A stretch of DNA of 64,000 bases from an uncultured Acidimicrobiaceae bacterium (GTDB lineage Bacteria > Actinomycetota > Acidimicrobiia > Acidimicrobiales > UBA10347): contig CAJJAG010000006.1 of NCBI GenBank assembly GCA_905182135.1, positions 490,809-554,808 on the forward strand. The letters run 5' to 3'. Both the position numbers and the translations under genes were made by a program. A model generated the notes under the pieces. It did not search any database. It saw nothing but the letters and a program-made list of their open reading frames with translations, and had not been told where the DNA came from. Below, in pieces: positions 44,740 through 52,600 of the stretch (position 1 is the first letter of the stretch; each line of letters begins with the position of its first letter).

Positions 44740-45276
44740 ATGAAGAACCAAGCACTCATCACAATCCTGGCGGTCTTACTCGCTGTCTCGCTGAGCGCCA
44801 TCGCTGCACTTGCCCTAAGCAGCAAAGTCACCGGCGAACCGACAACCGCCGACACCCCGGCAGCCATCAATATCGCCGTCCCAGCGGACGCACCAGGATC
44901 GACAGCGCCAATCGCCACCGACAAAGCCGGCGAAACGACCGCTGACACGCCAATCACCAGCACCTCGGCCACTGACGCACCCAGTAATGTCGCACCCAGT
45001 AATGACGCACCCAGTAATGCCGATGTCAGCGACGCCGACCCAATTCCGTGCCTACTCGGTTACGACTACATCGACGGCGAATGCACCTACCTTGGTTGCC
45101 CCACTGACTACATGCTCTTCGACGGCGAGTGTGTCCCGGACTTTTCCATTGACCCAGGCGTAGTTATCCCGATCTGCCCACAGGGTCAACACTGGCAAAA
45201 CGGAGCCTGCGTGCCGGACTTTTCCATTGACCCAGGCCTACTTATCCCCCGCCTAGAACTCATAGCCGGCGTCTGA
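44740..45276 (+). CDS. Secreted or membrane-anchored protein with duplicated Cys motif
   Basis: 178 aa from ATG with AAAGGA eight bases upstream. N-terminal signal/anchor helix at about residues 6-27, a Thr/Ala/Pro-rich spacer containing three tandem copies of a DAPSN-type unit (15-bp repeats at 44974-45018), then a region with six cysteines: CLLGYDYIDGEC, LGCPTDYMLFDGEC and ICPQGQHWQNGAC. The last two units each continue VPDFSIDPG and share 24 identical bases at 45136-45159 and 45214-45237. The Cx(9-12)C pattern suggests small disulfide loops of a binding module. No known function; no LPxTG or other sorting signal. Confidence 0.65.
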   Translation: MKNQALITILAVLLAVSLSAIAALALSSKVTGEPTTADTPAAINIAVPADAPGSTAPIATDKAGETTADTPITSTSATDAPSNVAPSNDAPSNADVSDADPIPCLLGYDYIDGECTYLGCPTDYMLFDGECVPDFSIDPGVVIPICPQGQHWQNGACVPDFSIDPGLLIPRLELIAGV

Positions 45277-45390
45277 GCCCTGACAAACATCCCCGAGGCG
45301 TATAACTGCCGTGTTGTTTGAATCAGCCCAGCGATTCAAGCGGCACGGCATTCGCCATTCTCAACCGGAGTGCCAACGTTGCTGAGCGTG

Positions 45391-45476
45391 CATCATCTGT
45401 GTCTGCATCATCTCTGTCTAACCCTCTGTGTCAGACACAGAGGGTTAGACACAGAGGGTTTAGACACAGAGGTTTT
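45391..45476. repeat. Palindromic repeat array (CTGTGTCAGACACAG family)
   Basis: A perfect 37-bp palindrome with 18-bp arms around a central A spans 45415-45451. It sits inside a larger symmetric array of 13-15 base units: three left-type units (45391-45405, 45406-45420, 45421-45432) and three right-type units GACACAGAGG... (45434-45447, 45448-45462, 45463-45476). The core matches the repeats at 2753-2815 but the outer stem is CCCT/AGGG-like rather than CCAT/ATGG. It lies between convergent genes, a position that suits a bidirectional terminator or a spacer element. Confidence 0.85.
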
Positions 45477-45501
45477 GTGGTTTACGCGACCTTGGGAAGC
45501 G

Positions 45502-45960
45502 TTAAGAAAGGGTGCGGCTGGCGGAGTACTGGGCGGCCGTAAACCCAGCGGTAGCGAGCGTGAGTAGGCCGAAAAGGGCACGACCATCACTGGTCATACC
45601 ACCAGACAGAACAATGGAGACTAGAGCCAACACCATCAGCACAACGTTGATCTTGATGACCTTCTGAACCTCGCGTCGACGCGAGACACGCCGGTTCGCA
45701 TACAGCGTGACCATGAAGGACCACAGCAGCACAGCAACGCCAAAGATCGTCAGGATCGTTCCAGACACACCCAGCCATTCAGACATAAAGGCACCCGTCA
45801 GCGTGAACACCAAACCAACGACATTACAAAGAGTCGCGTAAAGGCCCAGCGCCATATTGGCGAATCGAGTCGCGGGTTCGCCTTCGGGCACTCGCGGCAT
45901 CGCCAAACGTTGGCGCGACTGCAGAGGCTTCTCAAGACGCGGATCCTCGGAGCTACTCAT
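45502..45960 (-). CDS. Four-helix membrane protein
   Basis: 152 aa from the ATG at 45960, which has GGAG six bases upstream. After a charged N-terminus (MSSSEDPRLEKPLQSRQR) there are four hydrophobic segments at about residues 36-56, 62-84, 97-117 and 122-142. A longer frame upstream to 46065 is not supported. I do not recognise a family. Convergent with the secreted Cys-containing protein gene. Confidence 0.65.
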   Translation of the reverse strand: MSSSEDPRLEKPLQSRQRLAMPRVPEGEPATRFANMALGLYATLCNVVGLVFTLTGAFMSEWLGVSGTILTIFGVAVLLWSFMVTLYANRRVSRRREVQKVIKINVVLMVLALVSIVLSGGMTSDGRALFGLLTLATAGFTAAQYSASRTLS

Positions 45961-46367
45961 AACTCCATTGAGGATATGACCGACCGCTCCTCTTTCGGCC
46001 GTCCCAGCCGCCAAGACGACAACCACCAAGTGGATCCCACCCCCGCACAGCGCCGGGATCTCCACCGGCTGAAATTGACACCCCGCACATCGCCTTACTG
46101 AACTATTCCGATCACGGTCTCTCTAATGGCGACCGCTAGCGCGGGCGTCAGATCCCCAAGAGTGCAGTGTCCGCAAATTGAACAATAATTCAATTTGCGA
46201 TAGGCGCCAGACCGTGGCATCGCTCCGCTGTATCAGCGAGACTGACTCCATGGCTGAACTTCAGACGAATTTCATTGTGACCAGCCTGTTCAATCAAGTG
46301 GGCATGCTCGCCACCAATCGGCACAGATCGGTGTTGCGCCAGCACCAATCGCCCATCTTGCCTTCCG
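45961..46367. other. Divergent intergenic region
   Basis: About 400 bases between the four-helix membrane-protein gene and the aminotransferase gene. Apart from the perfect inverted repeat at 46172-46199, described separately, no feature is visible. Confidence 0.4.
46172..46199. promoter_or_regulatory. AT-rich perfect inverted repeat (operator candidate)
   Basis: CGCAAATTGAA and TTCAATTTGCG, 11 bases each, are separated by CAATAA. The AT-rich symmetric site stands out from the GC-rich surroundings, lies in a divergent intergenic region, 169 bases before the aminotransferase start, and has the 28-bp size of a dimeric repressor operator. No regulator gene is adjacent. Confidence 0.5.
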
Positions 46368-47717
46368 ATGCTTGCCGACACCTTCGACTGCTACGAAGCG
46401 CTGGGTGCTCCCGTCACCGTGCTCAAGCCACTTGTCCCAGAAGCGAGATGCCCCTTGCCTCTCGCTGATCTTGATGCCCTGCTTCTCAAGGCCCACGAGC
46501 TCTACCGCTCGGCCCGACCCCGTAGCGATGCCGCCGACGCACGCGCTCGGCGAGTTTTACCTGGTGGGAACACGCGATCGGTACTGGACTTCGCTCCTTT
46601 CCCCTTCCGAGTCGATCGCGCAGAAGCAAACACGCTGATCGATATCGATGGACATCGCTATATCGACTTCTGCGGCAACTACACAGCGGCCTTCCTGGGG
46701 CATTCTCCAGCACCAATAAAGGAAGCCATCGTTGCCGCTCTTGATCGCGGTTGGGCGTTGGGAGCGGCCCATGAAAAAGAGGTCGACTTGGCCGAGCTGA
46801 TCTGCGCCAGGTTCGAATCGATTGAACAGGTGCGCTTTACTAACTCGGGCACCGAGGCAAATTTGATGGCAATCGGCACCGCGCTGCATCACACAGGCCG
46901 TTCAACCGTCGGCGTGTTCGACCGGGCGTACCACGGTGGTGTGCTCGGGTTTGGCCCCTCGGTCGATGGGCCCCATCACCCGTTGAACGTACCGCACCGG
47001 TTTCACGTCGCACCATTCGATGACCTGGATGGCCTCGAGTCTCTCTTCGCCGACCCCGACCTGGCTTGCGTCGTGATCGAAGTCGTGCAGGGCTCGGGCG
47101 GTTGCCGCCCGGCATCGATCGAGTTCCTGACCGAGTTACGTCTCCGTTGCACCGCTCATGGTGTTCTCCTGATCTTTGACGAGGTCATGACGTCACGTCT
47201 GGCTCCCGGCGGGGCACAAGAACGTTTCGGCGTGGTGCCCGACATGACGACGCTCGGCAAGTATCTGGGCGGTGGCATGACGTTCGGGGCGTTTGGGGGG
47301 CGGCGCGAATTTTTAGCAGCTTTCGACCCGAACCAGGGCGGCGCATTGACACAGGCTGGCACGTTCAACAACAACATCGTGTCTATGTCCGCAGCAGTTG
47401 CGGCCCTAACGCACGAGCTTAATCCCGAACAGGTCGCGGCGGTAAACGACCTCGGCGACGACCTACGGGACCACTTGAACCACACCTTCACCCTCGCCGA
47501 TGCCCCCATGAGCGCTACAGGCGTCGGCTCAATGGTCTGCATCCATGCGGTCGATGACAGACTCGTAGAGCTCCTGTTCCACGCCGCACTCCACGACGGC
47601 TTGTACATCGCCCCGCGCGGCTTTATGGCGTTATCCATGGCCATCACCGCTGAGAACTGCGACGCACTGATCGCAAGCATCAGCGACTTCCTCACCTCGC
47701 TGGACCAGCCTCTGTGA
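46368..47717 (+). CDS. Class III aminotransferase (glutamate-1-semialdehyde aminomutase-like)
   Basis: PLP-dependent aminotransferase or aminomutase of 449 aa. Residue landmarks are RVLPGGNTRSVLDFAPFPF near 65, FTNSGTEANLMAIGTALH near 158, IFDEVMTSRL near 267 and the PLP lysine in TTLGKYLGGGM near 298. The LPGGNTRS start is typical of GSA aminomutase-like enzymes of unknown substrate, distinct from true HemL. The ATG at 46368 is the best start in frame. The next gene, a TauE-type exporter, follows in the same direction after 54 bases. Confidence 0.85.
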   Translation: MLADTFDCYEALGAPVTVLKPLVPEARCPLPLADLDALLLKAHELYRSARPRSDAADARARRVLPGGNTRSVLDFAPFPFRVDRAEANTLIDIDGHRYIDFCGNYTAAFLGHSPAPIKEAIVAALDRGWALGAAHEKEVDLAELICARFESIEQVRFTNSGTEANLMAIGTALHHTGRSTVGVFDRAYHGGVLGFGPSVDGPHHPLNVPHRFHVAPFDDLDGLESLFADPDLACVVIEVVQGSGGCRPASIEFLTELRLRCTAHGVLLIFDEVMTSRLAPGGAQERFGVVPDMTTLGKYLGGGMTFGAFGGRREFLAAFDPNQGGALTQAGTFNNNIVSMSAAVAALTHELNPEQVAAVNDLGDDLRDHLNHTFTLADAPMSATGVGSMVCIHAVDDRLVELLFHAALHDGLYIAPRGFMALSMAITAENCDALIASISDFLTSLDQPL

Positions 47718-47771
47718 CGCTGCCAACACAGAGAGGACACTTGGAGACCCATAGGTGCCCGGACCAGTGAC

Positions 47772-48509
47772 ATGACGACATCACAAATCGTTGTGGTCAT
47801 GATCTCGGTCATTATCGGCGCGACCTTGAAGAGCATCAGCGGCATCGGGATGCCGTTCGTAACGATCCCTGCGATCTCGTACGTGACGACAATCGAAGAA
47901 GCCATCGCCGTGGGGGCACTTCCGAACCTTGCACTCAACGTGGTACTGGCCTGGGCTCAACGAGACGAATGGCCGTCCACGCGAGACCTAACGCGCCTCA
48001 GTGCGTTCGCCTTCGTGGGCGGCGCCGCTGGCACCTTCTTATTGGTTTCACTTCCGAGCAAGCCGCTGATCGCCGCGCTAATCCTTGTCGTGCTCACCTA
48101 TGTCGTACTCAAAATTGTCTCGCCAGAATTCTCTGTCGACCCACCAGCGTCACATCGGTGGGCGCCGCTGGTGGGCACATTGGCCGGCATCATGCAGGGG
48201 GCCGTGGGCATCTCGGGGCCAATCGTTGTGTCCTGGATTCAGAGCTTGCGCCTTGAACGGGATGCTCAGATCCTGGCTGTTACTGTCATGTTCGCTGTCG
48301 CTGGAATCTCACAGTTCCCTGTACTCGTCGCCAGCGGTGAACTGACCGGCTTGTGGAAGATCACTCTGCTGGCCTGCATCCCGACGCTGGCCACAATCCC
48401 CTTAGGAAGTCATATTCGTGCCCGGCTGAGCTCGGCCAGCTTCGACCATTTCGTCCTGGCATTACTCGTGCTCTCGACAGTCGGGCTCGCCTGGCGCAAC
48501 TTCCTCTAA
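47772..48509 (+). CDS. TauE/SafE-family membrane exporter
   Basis: Integral membrane protein of 245 aa with about eight helices in two similar halves, the TauE/SafE (DUF81) plan. The family exports or takes up small anions such as sulfite, sulfoacetate or related organosulfur compounds. Family-like motifs are GIGMPFVTIPAI near residue 24 and the second-half equivalent GIMQGAVGISGPIVV near 138. Together with the flanking aminotransferase and TauD-like dioxygenase it suggests a small organosulfonate-type pathway; the substrate is not shown by the sequence. Confidence 0.85.
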   Translation: MTTSQIVVVMISVIIGATLKSISGIGMPFVTIPAISYVTTIEEAIAVGALPNLALNVVLAWAQRDEWPSTRDLTRLSAFAFVGGAAGTFLLVSLPSKPLIAALILVVLTYVVLKIVSPEFSVDPPASHRWAPLVGTLAGIMQGAVGISGPIVVSWIQSLRLERDAQILAVTVMFAVAGISQFPVLVASGELTGLWKITLLACIPTLATIPLGSHIRARLSSASFDHFVLALLVLSTVGLAWRNFL

Positions 48510-48622
48510 CCCATCTGTGAATCCCTGGGCGCCTATCCCGCTGCCACAGCCTCACAAAAGTTGGTTCAGTAGCAACTGCTAAACGGAAGACCTGTCTAGA
48601 TCCCCTATCTGGGCAGCCCTAT

Positions 48623-49444
48623 CTACGCTGCACTGAGCGGTTCACCGCTGACGGTGATGCGGTGCATTAGCCGGCGGTGCCCTGGATAGTCGTTAAGTGC
48701 CCAGTGCCAAGTGCTGCGATTGTCCCACATGGCTATGGAGCCCACGCCCCAACTGAAGCGGGTGCTGAACTGGTCTTGACCAATATGGTCGTACAAGTAG
48801 CGCAACAACGATGCCGACTCTTCTATGGTCCAGCCCGTGAAATGGCGGGTAAAGCCCGGATTTACATAGAGCAGCTTGCGTCCGGTTTGCGGGTGCGTAA
48901 TGACCACGGGGTGCGTGGCGTTGCCGACGCCCTCTGGATTGCCCAACCGGTCGCCCATCTCGCGGTTGTATTGCGCCGTCTTGCCGAAGACGTGTTCGTT
49001 GCTATGCACCGCCTGCAACGATTCGAGCGTTCTTTGGAACCCCGGCGAGAGCGCCTCGTACGCAGCACCAACATCGACGAAACGAGTGTCGCCACCGGTC
49101 GGGGGAACTTCGCGTGCCAGCAGGATCGATCCGCGTGCCGGGATCTGATCATAGGTGTGATCGGTATGCCAACCGCCACCGATGTTGCCTTCCTGATCAG
49201 CTTCCTTCAGCACGATCGCGATCTGCGGATGGGTATCGCTTGCCTTGAAGAACTTGTTCACATCGATTGCAGCGAACCGCTCGGCAAACGCGATGTGGTC
49301 GTCTGGCGTCAACTGCTGCTCCCGAAAGAATAAGACACCATGCACGGCCCATGCGTCGCTGAGTTCCTGCGTTGCGCCCTCGTCGAGTTCTCGCAAGTCA
49401 ACGTCGGTAACTGTTGCACCGACTTTTGCGGGTGTGATCAACAT
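48623..49444 (-). CDS. TauD/TfdA-family Fe(II)/2-oxoglutarate dioxygenase
   Basis: 273 aa, full length. The iron ligands can be placed by spacing: His93 and Asp95 in GGWHTDHTYD, and His247 in DNRSTWHWAL, with the 2-oxoglutarate-binding Arg262 in RRLMHRITVSG; the His-to-Arg interval of 15 residues equals that of E. coli TauD. Members hydroxylate taurine, alkyl sulfates, 2,4-D or similar anions with release of sulfite or an aldehyde. Convergent with the TauE-type exporter gene, 113 bases away. Confidence 0.9.
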   Translation of the reverse strand: MLITPAKVGATVTDVDLRELDEGATQELSDAWAVHGVLFFREQQLTPDDHIAFAERFAAIDVNKFFKASDTHPQIAIVLKEADQEGNIGGGWHTDHTYDQIPARGSILLAREVPPTGGDTRFVDVGAAYEALSPGFQRTLESLQAVHSNEHVFGKTAQYNREMGDRLGNPEGVGNATHPVVITHPQTGRKLLYVNPGFTRHFTGWTIEESASLLRYLYDHIGQDQFSTRFSWGVGSIAMWDNRSTWHWALNDYPGHRRLMHRITVSGEPLSAA

Positions 49445-49520
49445 GCCTGCACCTTAGAACAACGCCGGAACGGCATGAGCAGTGGGCGAGACACGTGTTT
49501 CTGTGTGCAAGCATGGACCG

Positions 49521-50099
49521 GTGCTGATTAAACGCGCAATACTTGACCAGATCGAAGCAGGCGAACTCGACGTCATCTTTCGTAAATGGCGCAAGCCAAC
49601 AGTGAAACAAGGTGGCCAGCTCCGGACCTCAGTCGGCATGTTGGACATCGTGGCCGTCGATAAGGTCACTAAGTCCAAGATCAGTGCCGACGACGTGAAG
49701 CGAGCTGGCTTCAACACCAAGGCATCGATGCTACGAGAACTAGACAGCCGAGACGAGGGCGACGTCTATCGCATCACCGTGCAGCACGGTGGGATTGATC
49801 CCCGAATCGCGCTTCGCGAGAACTCAAACCTGACTGTCGAAGACCAGACCCACTTACACGAACGCCTCGCTCGGTTAGACAAGGTGTCAAAGCGTGGTGC
49901 CTGGACTACAACATTCTTGAAGCTGCTGAACGCAAACCCTCGGGTTCGGGCCCCCGACCTGGCAGCCAGCTTGGGCCTCGACAAGCCCACGTTCAAGAAC
50001 GACGTTCGCAAACTTAAGGGGTTGGGGCTGACCATCAGCTTCTCGCCCGGCTACGAGTTGAGCCCTCGGGGCAAGGCCTATCTCGACACCCTGGGTTGA
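49521..50099 (+). CDS. ASCH-domain protein with C-terminal winged helix
   Basis: 192 aa from the GTG at 49521, where the domain begins. The N-terminal half is an ASCH (PUA-like) RNA-binding domain: VLIKRAILDQIEAGELDVIF then RKWRKPTVKQGG, RTSVGMLDI and DEGDVYRITVQHGG. The C-terminal half (about residues 118-192) reads as a winged helix (RVRAPDLAASLGLDKPTFKN, LKGLGLTISFSPGYELSPRG). Such two-domain proteins may bind RNA or regulate transcription; no direct function is known. A hairpin follows the stop codon. Confidence 0.75.
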   Translation: MLIKRAILDQIEAGELDVIFRKWRKPTVKQGGQLRTSVGMLDIVAVDKVTKSKISADDVKRAGFNTKASMLRELDSRDEGDVYRITVQHGGIDPRIALRENSNLTVEDQTHLHERLARLDKVSKRGAWTTTFLKLLNANPRVRAPDLAASLGLDKPTFKNDVRKLKGLGLTISFSPGYELSPRGKAYLDTLG

Positions 50100-50100
50100 T

Positions 50101-50132
50101 GCTCCCTTGGTCTTGTTGGTCGTCCAAGGAGC
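50101..50132 (+). terminator. Hairpin after the ASCH gene (possible terminator)
   Basis: GCTCC-C-TTGG pairs with CCAAGGAGC across a 13-base loop immediately after the TGA stop. There is one bulge and no following T-run, so it is weak evidence for termination. Confidence 0.35.
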
Positions 50133-50253
50133 GTGCACAGCCACCACACCGGATCACCAGCCGTACTTTCGGCTCTATCCAGAATTCAGTTCCGAGACCC
50201 GCATCATCTTCAGCACGCTGGTCGTGCAGTAGCGAGGCACTAGCGTCGCCATT

Positions 50254-51681
50254 ATGAGTGCGACACCAACCCTTACCGATGGAATTCACCTGATCCTCAA
50301 GCACGATTGCCCCACGTGTGTGTTAATCGAGCCGGTGATTACACAACTCGCAGCGAGCGGTCTTCAACTCACCGTGTACAGCCAGGACAATCCTGAATTT
50401 CCTGCCGTTGAAGGTGTCGTCGACGACACTGATCTGGCTGTCTCCTGGCATCACAAAATCGAAACGGTACCAACCTTGCTCCGGGTAGAAGCCGGCGTCG
50501 AAACCGCTCGCATTGTTGGGTGGGAACGGTCGCAGTGGGAGGCCTTCACTGCGCAGTCAGACCTCGCGCCGGGCATCGCCGAGTATTCACCCGGCTGCGG
50601 TTCATTATCCGTAGATCCCAAAAACGAGACTGAGCTGGCCTTCCGGTTTGGCGCGACGCCACTGCGTCAGCGGCGGGTCGATTTCGCTGCCGCCGAGGAC
50701 GAAATTGAAGCCATGTACGAACGCGGATGGTCCGATGGCTTACCGGTGGTCGCTCCTACCGAGGCACGAGTGCTTCGCATGCTCACCGGGACTGATAGGG
50801 ACCCACAGGACATCGTCGCCGTGATTCCCCCGCTGCTCGAACCAGCCACCGTTGAACAGGTGGCTATTAATGCGGTGATGGCGGGCTGTCGACCCGAGTA
50901 TTTACCGGTTGTTCTCGCCGCTGTCAAAGCGGCATGCACGGATCAGTTCAACATGCACGGGCTGCTGTGCACATTGTGGTTCTCTGGCCCTGTAGTCATC
51001 GTCAACGGGCCTATACGCCGCGAAATTGGCATGAACTCAGACAAGAATGCGCTGGGGCAAGGCAACCGAGCCAACTCCACCATCGGCCGAGCCCTTCAGC
51101 TCGTCGTCCGCAACTTAGGCGGCGGCAGACCTGGCGCTGGCGGTATCGACCGGTCCGCTCTGGGCGCGCCGTCCAAGGTCGGCTGGTGCTTTGCCGAGGA
51201 CGAAGAAAACCTGCCGGCAGGATGGCCCTCGCTAGCGGTCGAACGGGGCTTCGATACCCACGATTCAACAGTGACGCTCTTTGCAGGCCACGGTCCAAGT
51301 GGCGCGGTCGACCAGACATCTCGGACGCCAGAAGATCTGACCCGCTCGCTGGCTGGACGACTGATTGCGACCGGACACCCGCACCAACCCAGCGAGGCCA
51401 TGCTCGTAATGACGCCCGAACACCAGCGTGTCTTCTCTGACGCGGGTTGGACCAAACAACAGTTTCGCGACGAGCTTGACCCACTGCTCATTTTGGACCC
51501 TTCCACTGCAATGGTGAGCATCAGCGGTGGTGACGCTCCCGCTCCAAGTGGCACACCAAAGTTTCGACCAGGTTCCCTCATGATTGTTCGCGCTGGCGGC
51601 AATGCAGGCGCCTTTTCTGCAATCATCGAAGGCTGGATTGGCGGGCGCAGGGGCAGCGAGCCCATCACCACCAAGATCTAA
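50254..51681 (+). CDS. Thioredoxin-like domain fused to a large conserved domain of unknown function
   Basis: 475 aa. Residues about 1-95 form a thioredoxin-like fold with the redox motif HDCPTC at 17-22 and the cis-Pro strand ETVPTLLRVEAG near 69. The remaining 350 residues form a conserved domain starting YERGWSDGLPVVAPTEARV near 153, then AINAVMAGCRPEYLPVVLAA near 210, VVIVNGPIRREIGMNSD, GQGNRANSTIGRALQLVVRN near 275 and a C-terminal IVRAGGNAGAFSA. I recognise this arrangement as a recurrent actinobacterial/proteobacterial family of unknown activity. Two further Cys are in CGSL and GWCF. Stands alone, 154 bases after the ASCH gene. Confidence 0.65.
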   Translation: MSATPTLTDGIHLILKHDCPTCVLIEPVITQLAASGLQLTVYSQDNPEFPAVEGVVDDTDLAVSWHHKIETVPTLLRVEAGVETARIVGWERSQWEAFTAQSDLAPGIAEYSPGCGSLSVDPKNETELAFRFGATPLRQRRVDFAAAEDEIEAMYERGWSDGLPVVAPTEARVLRMLTGTDRDPQDIVAVIPPLLEPATVEQVAINAVMAGCRPEYLPVVLAAVKAACTDQFNMHGLLCTLWFSGPVVIVNGPIRREIGMNSDKNALGQGNRANSTIGRALQLVVRNLGGGRPGAGGIDRSALGAPSKVGWCFAEDEENLPAGWPSLAVERGFDTHDSTVTLFAGHGPSGAVDQTSRTPEDLTRSLAGRLIATGHPHQPSEAMLVMTPEHQRVFSDAGWTKQQFRDELDPLLILDPSTAMVSISGGDAPAPSGTPKFRPGSLMIVRAGGNAGAFSAIIEGWIGGRRGSEPITTKI

Positions 51682-51796
51682 GAATCGCCTCCGGTGCCGA
51701 TGCGGCAGTCGGGTATGACAGCTTCGACTAACAAGTGCGTGAACCATCTCGAAGCTCCCGACGGCCGCCCTGTTCGACGGATCCTTCAAACACCGA

Positions 51797-52600
51797 TCAG
51801 GTGCTTTCGGGTGCGGCCGGCTCGAGGGAACCCTTCGCACGAGGCGATGCCAGGACGACCAACTCGTCATCAATGGTGCGGACCGACAGTGGAGTGTCAT
51901 AGACCTGAGACAGCACGCTGGCGTCGAGCACCTCGTGCGGTACACCGTTAGCGATGAGAACACCCTCGTGAAGCAGGGCAAGCCGATCTGCGAAACGGGC
52001 AGCGGTAGTGAGATCATGCATGGCGGCGACCACGGTCAGTCCGTCGGAGCGCCGGAGGTCATCAACCAGTTCAAGGACAGCAGCTTGATGACCGACATCG
52101 AGAGCGCTCGTGGGTTCATCAAGCAGAAGTAGCGGTGACTCCTGGGCCAGGGCCCTGGCCACCACCACGCGTTGCGCTTCGCCACCGGAAAGACTTGCGA
52201 CCGCCCGCTGAGCGAAACGCTCTAGGTCCAGCCGCCGCAGCACACCCGATGCAATCCGGTGATCAGCTCTCGACTCTCGGGCGAGCCATCCAAGATGGGC
52301 GGTGCGCCCAAGAAGCACGTACTCTGCCACGCTCATCCCTAACGGAAGCAGTGGTGTTTGGGGGACCAGAGCAAGATCGGTCGCGGTGGGGGTTCGGCCA
52401 TTACTCAGGCTGATTGTTCCGGAATGGTCAGCCAGCCCAGCCATAGAATGCAGCAACGTGGACTTGCCAGCTCCATTAGGGCCGATGAGGCCAAGCCATT
52501 CACCAGCGCCGACAGCCAGATCGATATGCGAAAGCACGACGCGCTTTCGGTACACGACCGTAACGCCTTGGCAGACGAGCGCATCGGACGTGTTGCTCAT
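51797..52600 (-). CDS. btuD: Vitamin B12 ABC importer ATP-binding protein
   Basis: 267 aa ABC ATPase of the iron-siderophore/B12 class. Walker A is GPNGAGKSTLLHSM near residue 39, the signature LSGGEAQRVVVARAL near 136, Walker B LLLLDEPTSALD near 158 and the H-loop VVAAMHDLT near 190. Last gene of the btuF-btuC-btuD operon; its ATG overlaps the permease stop by four bases (ATGA). B12 as substrate is inferred from the cobalamin riboswitch upstream of the operon. Confidence 0.88.
   Translation of the reverse strand: MSNTSDALVCQGVTVVYRKRVVLSHIDLAVGAGEWLGLIGPNGAGKSTLLHSMAGLADHSGTISLSNGRTPTATDLALVPQTPLLPLGMSVAEYVLLGRTAHLGWLARESRADHRIASGVLRRLDLERFAQRAVASLSGGEAQRVVVARALAQESPLLLLDEPTSALDVGHQAAVLELVDDLRRSDGLTVVAAMHDLTTAARFADRLALLHEGVLIANGVPHEVLDASVLSQVYDTPLSVRTIDDELVVLASPRAKGSLEPAAPEST

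Noticed and set aside
44172..44945. 257-codon frame between the thioredoxin and the Cys-loop protein
   Set aside because: Overlaps both neighbours, no start site, no recognisable domain; the AUG with ribosome binding site at 44740 in another frame is better.
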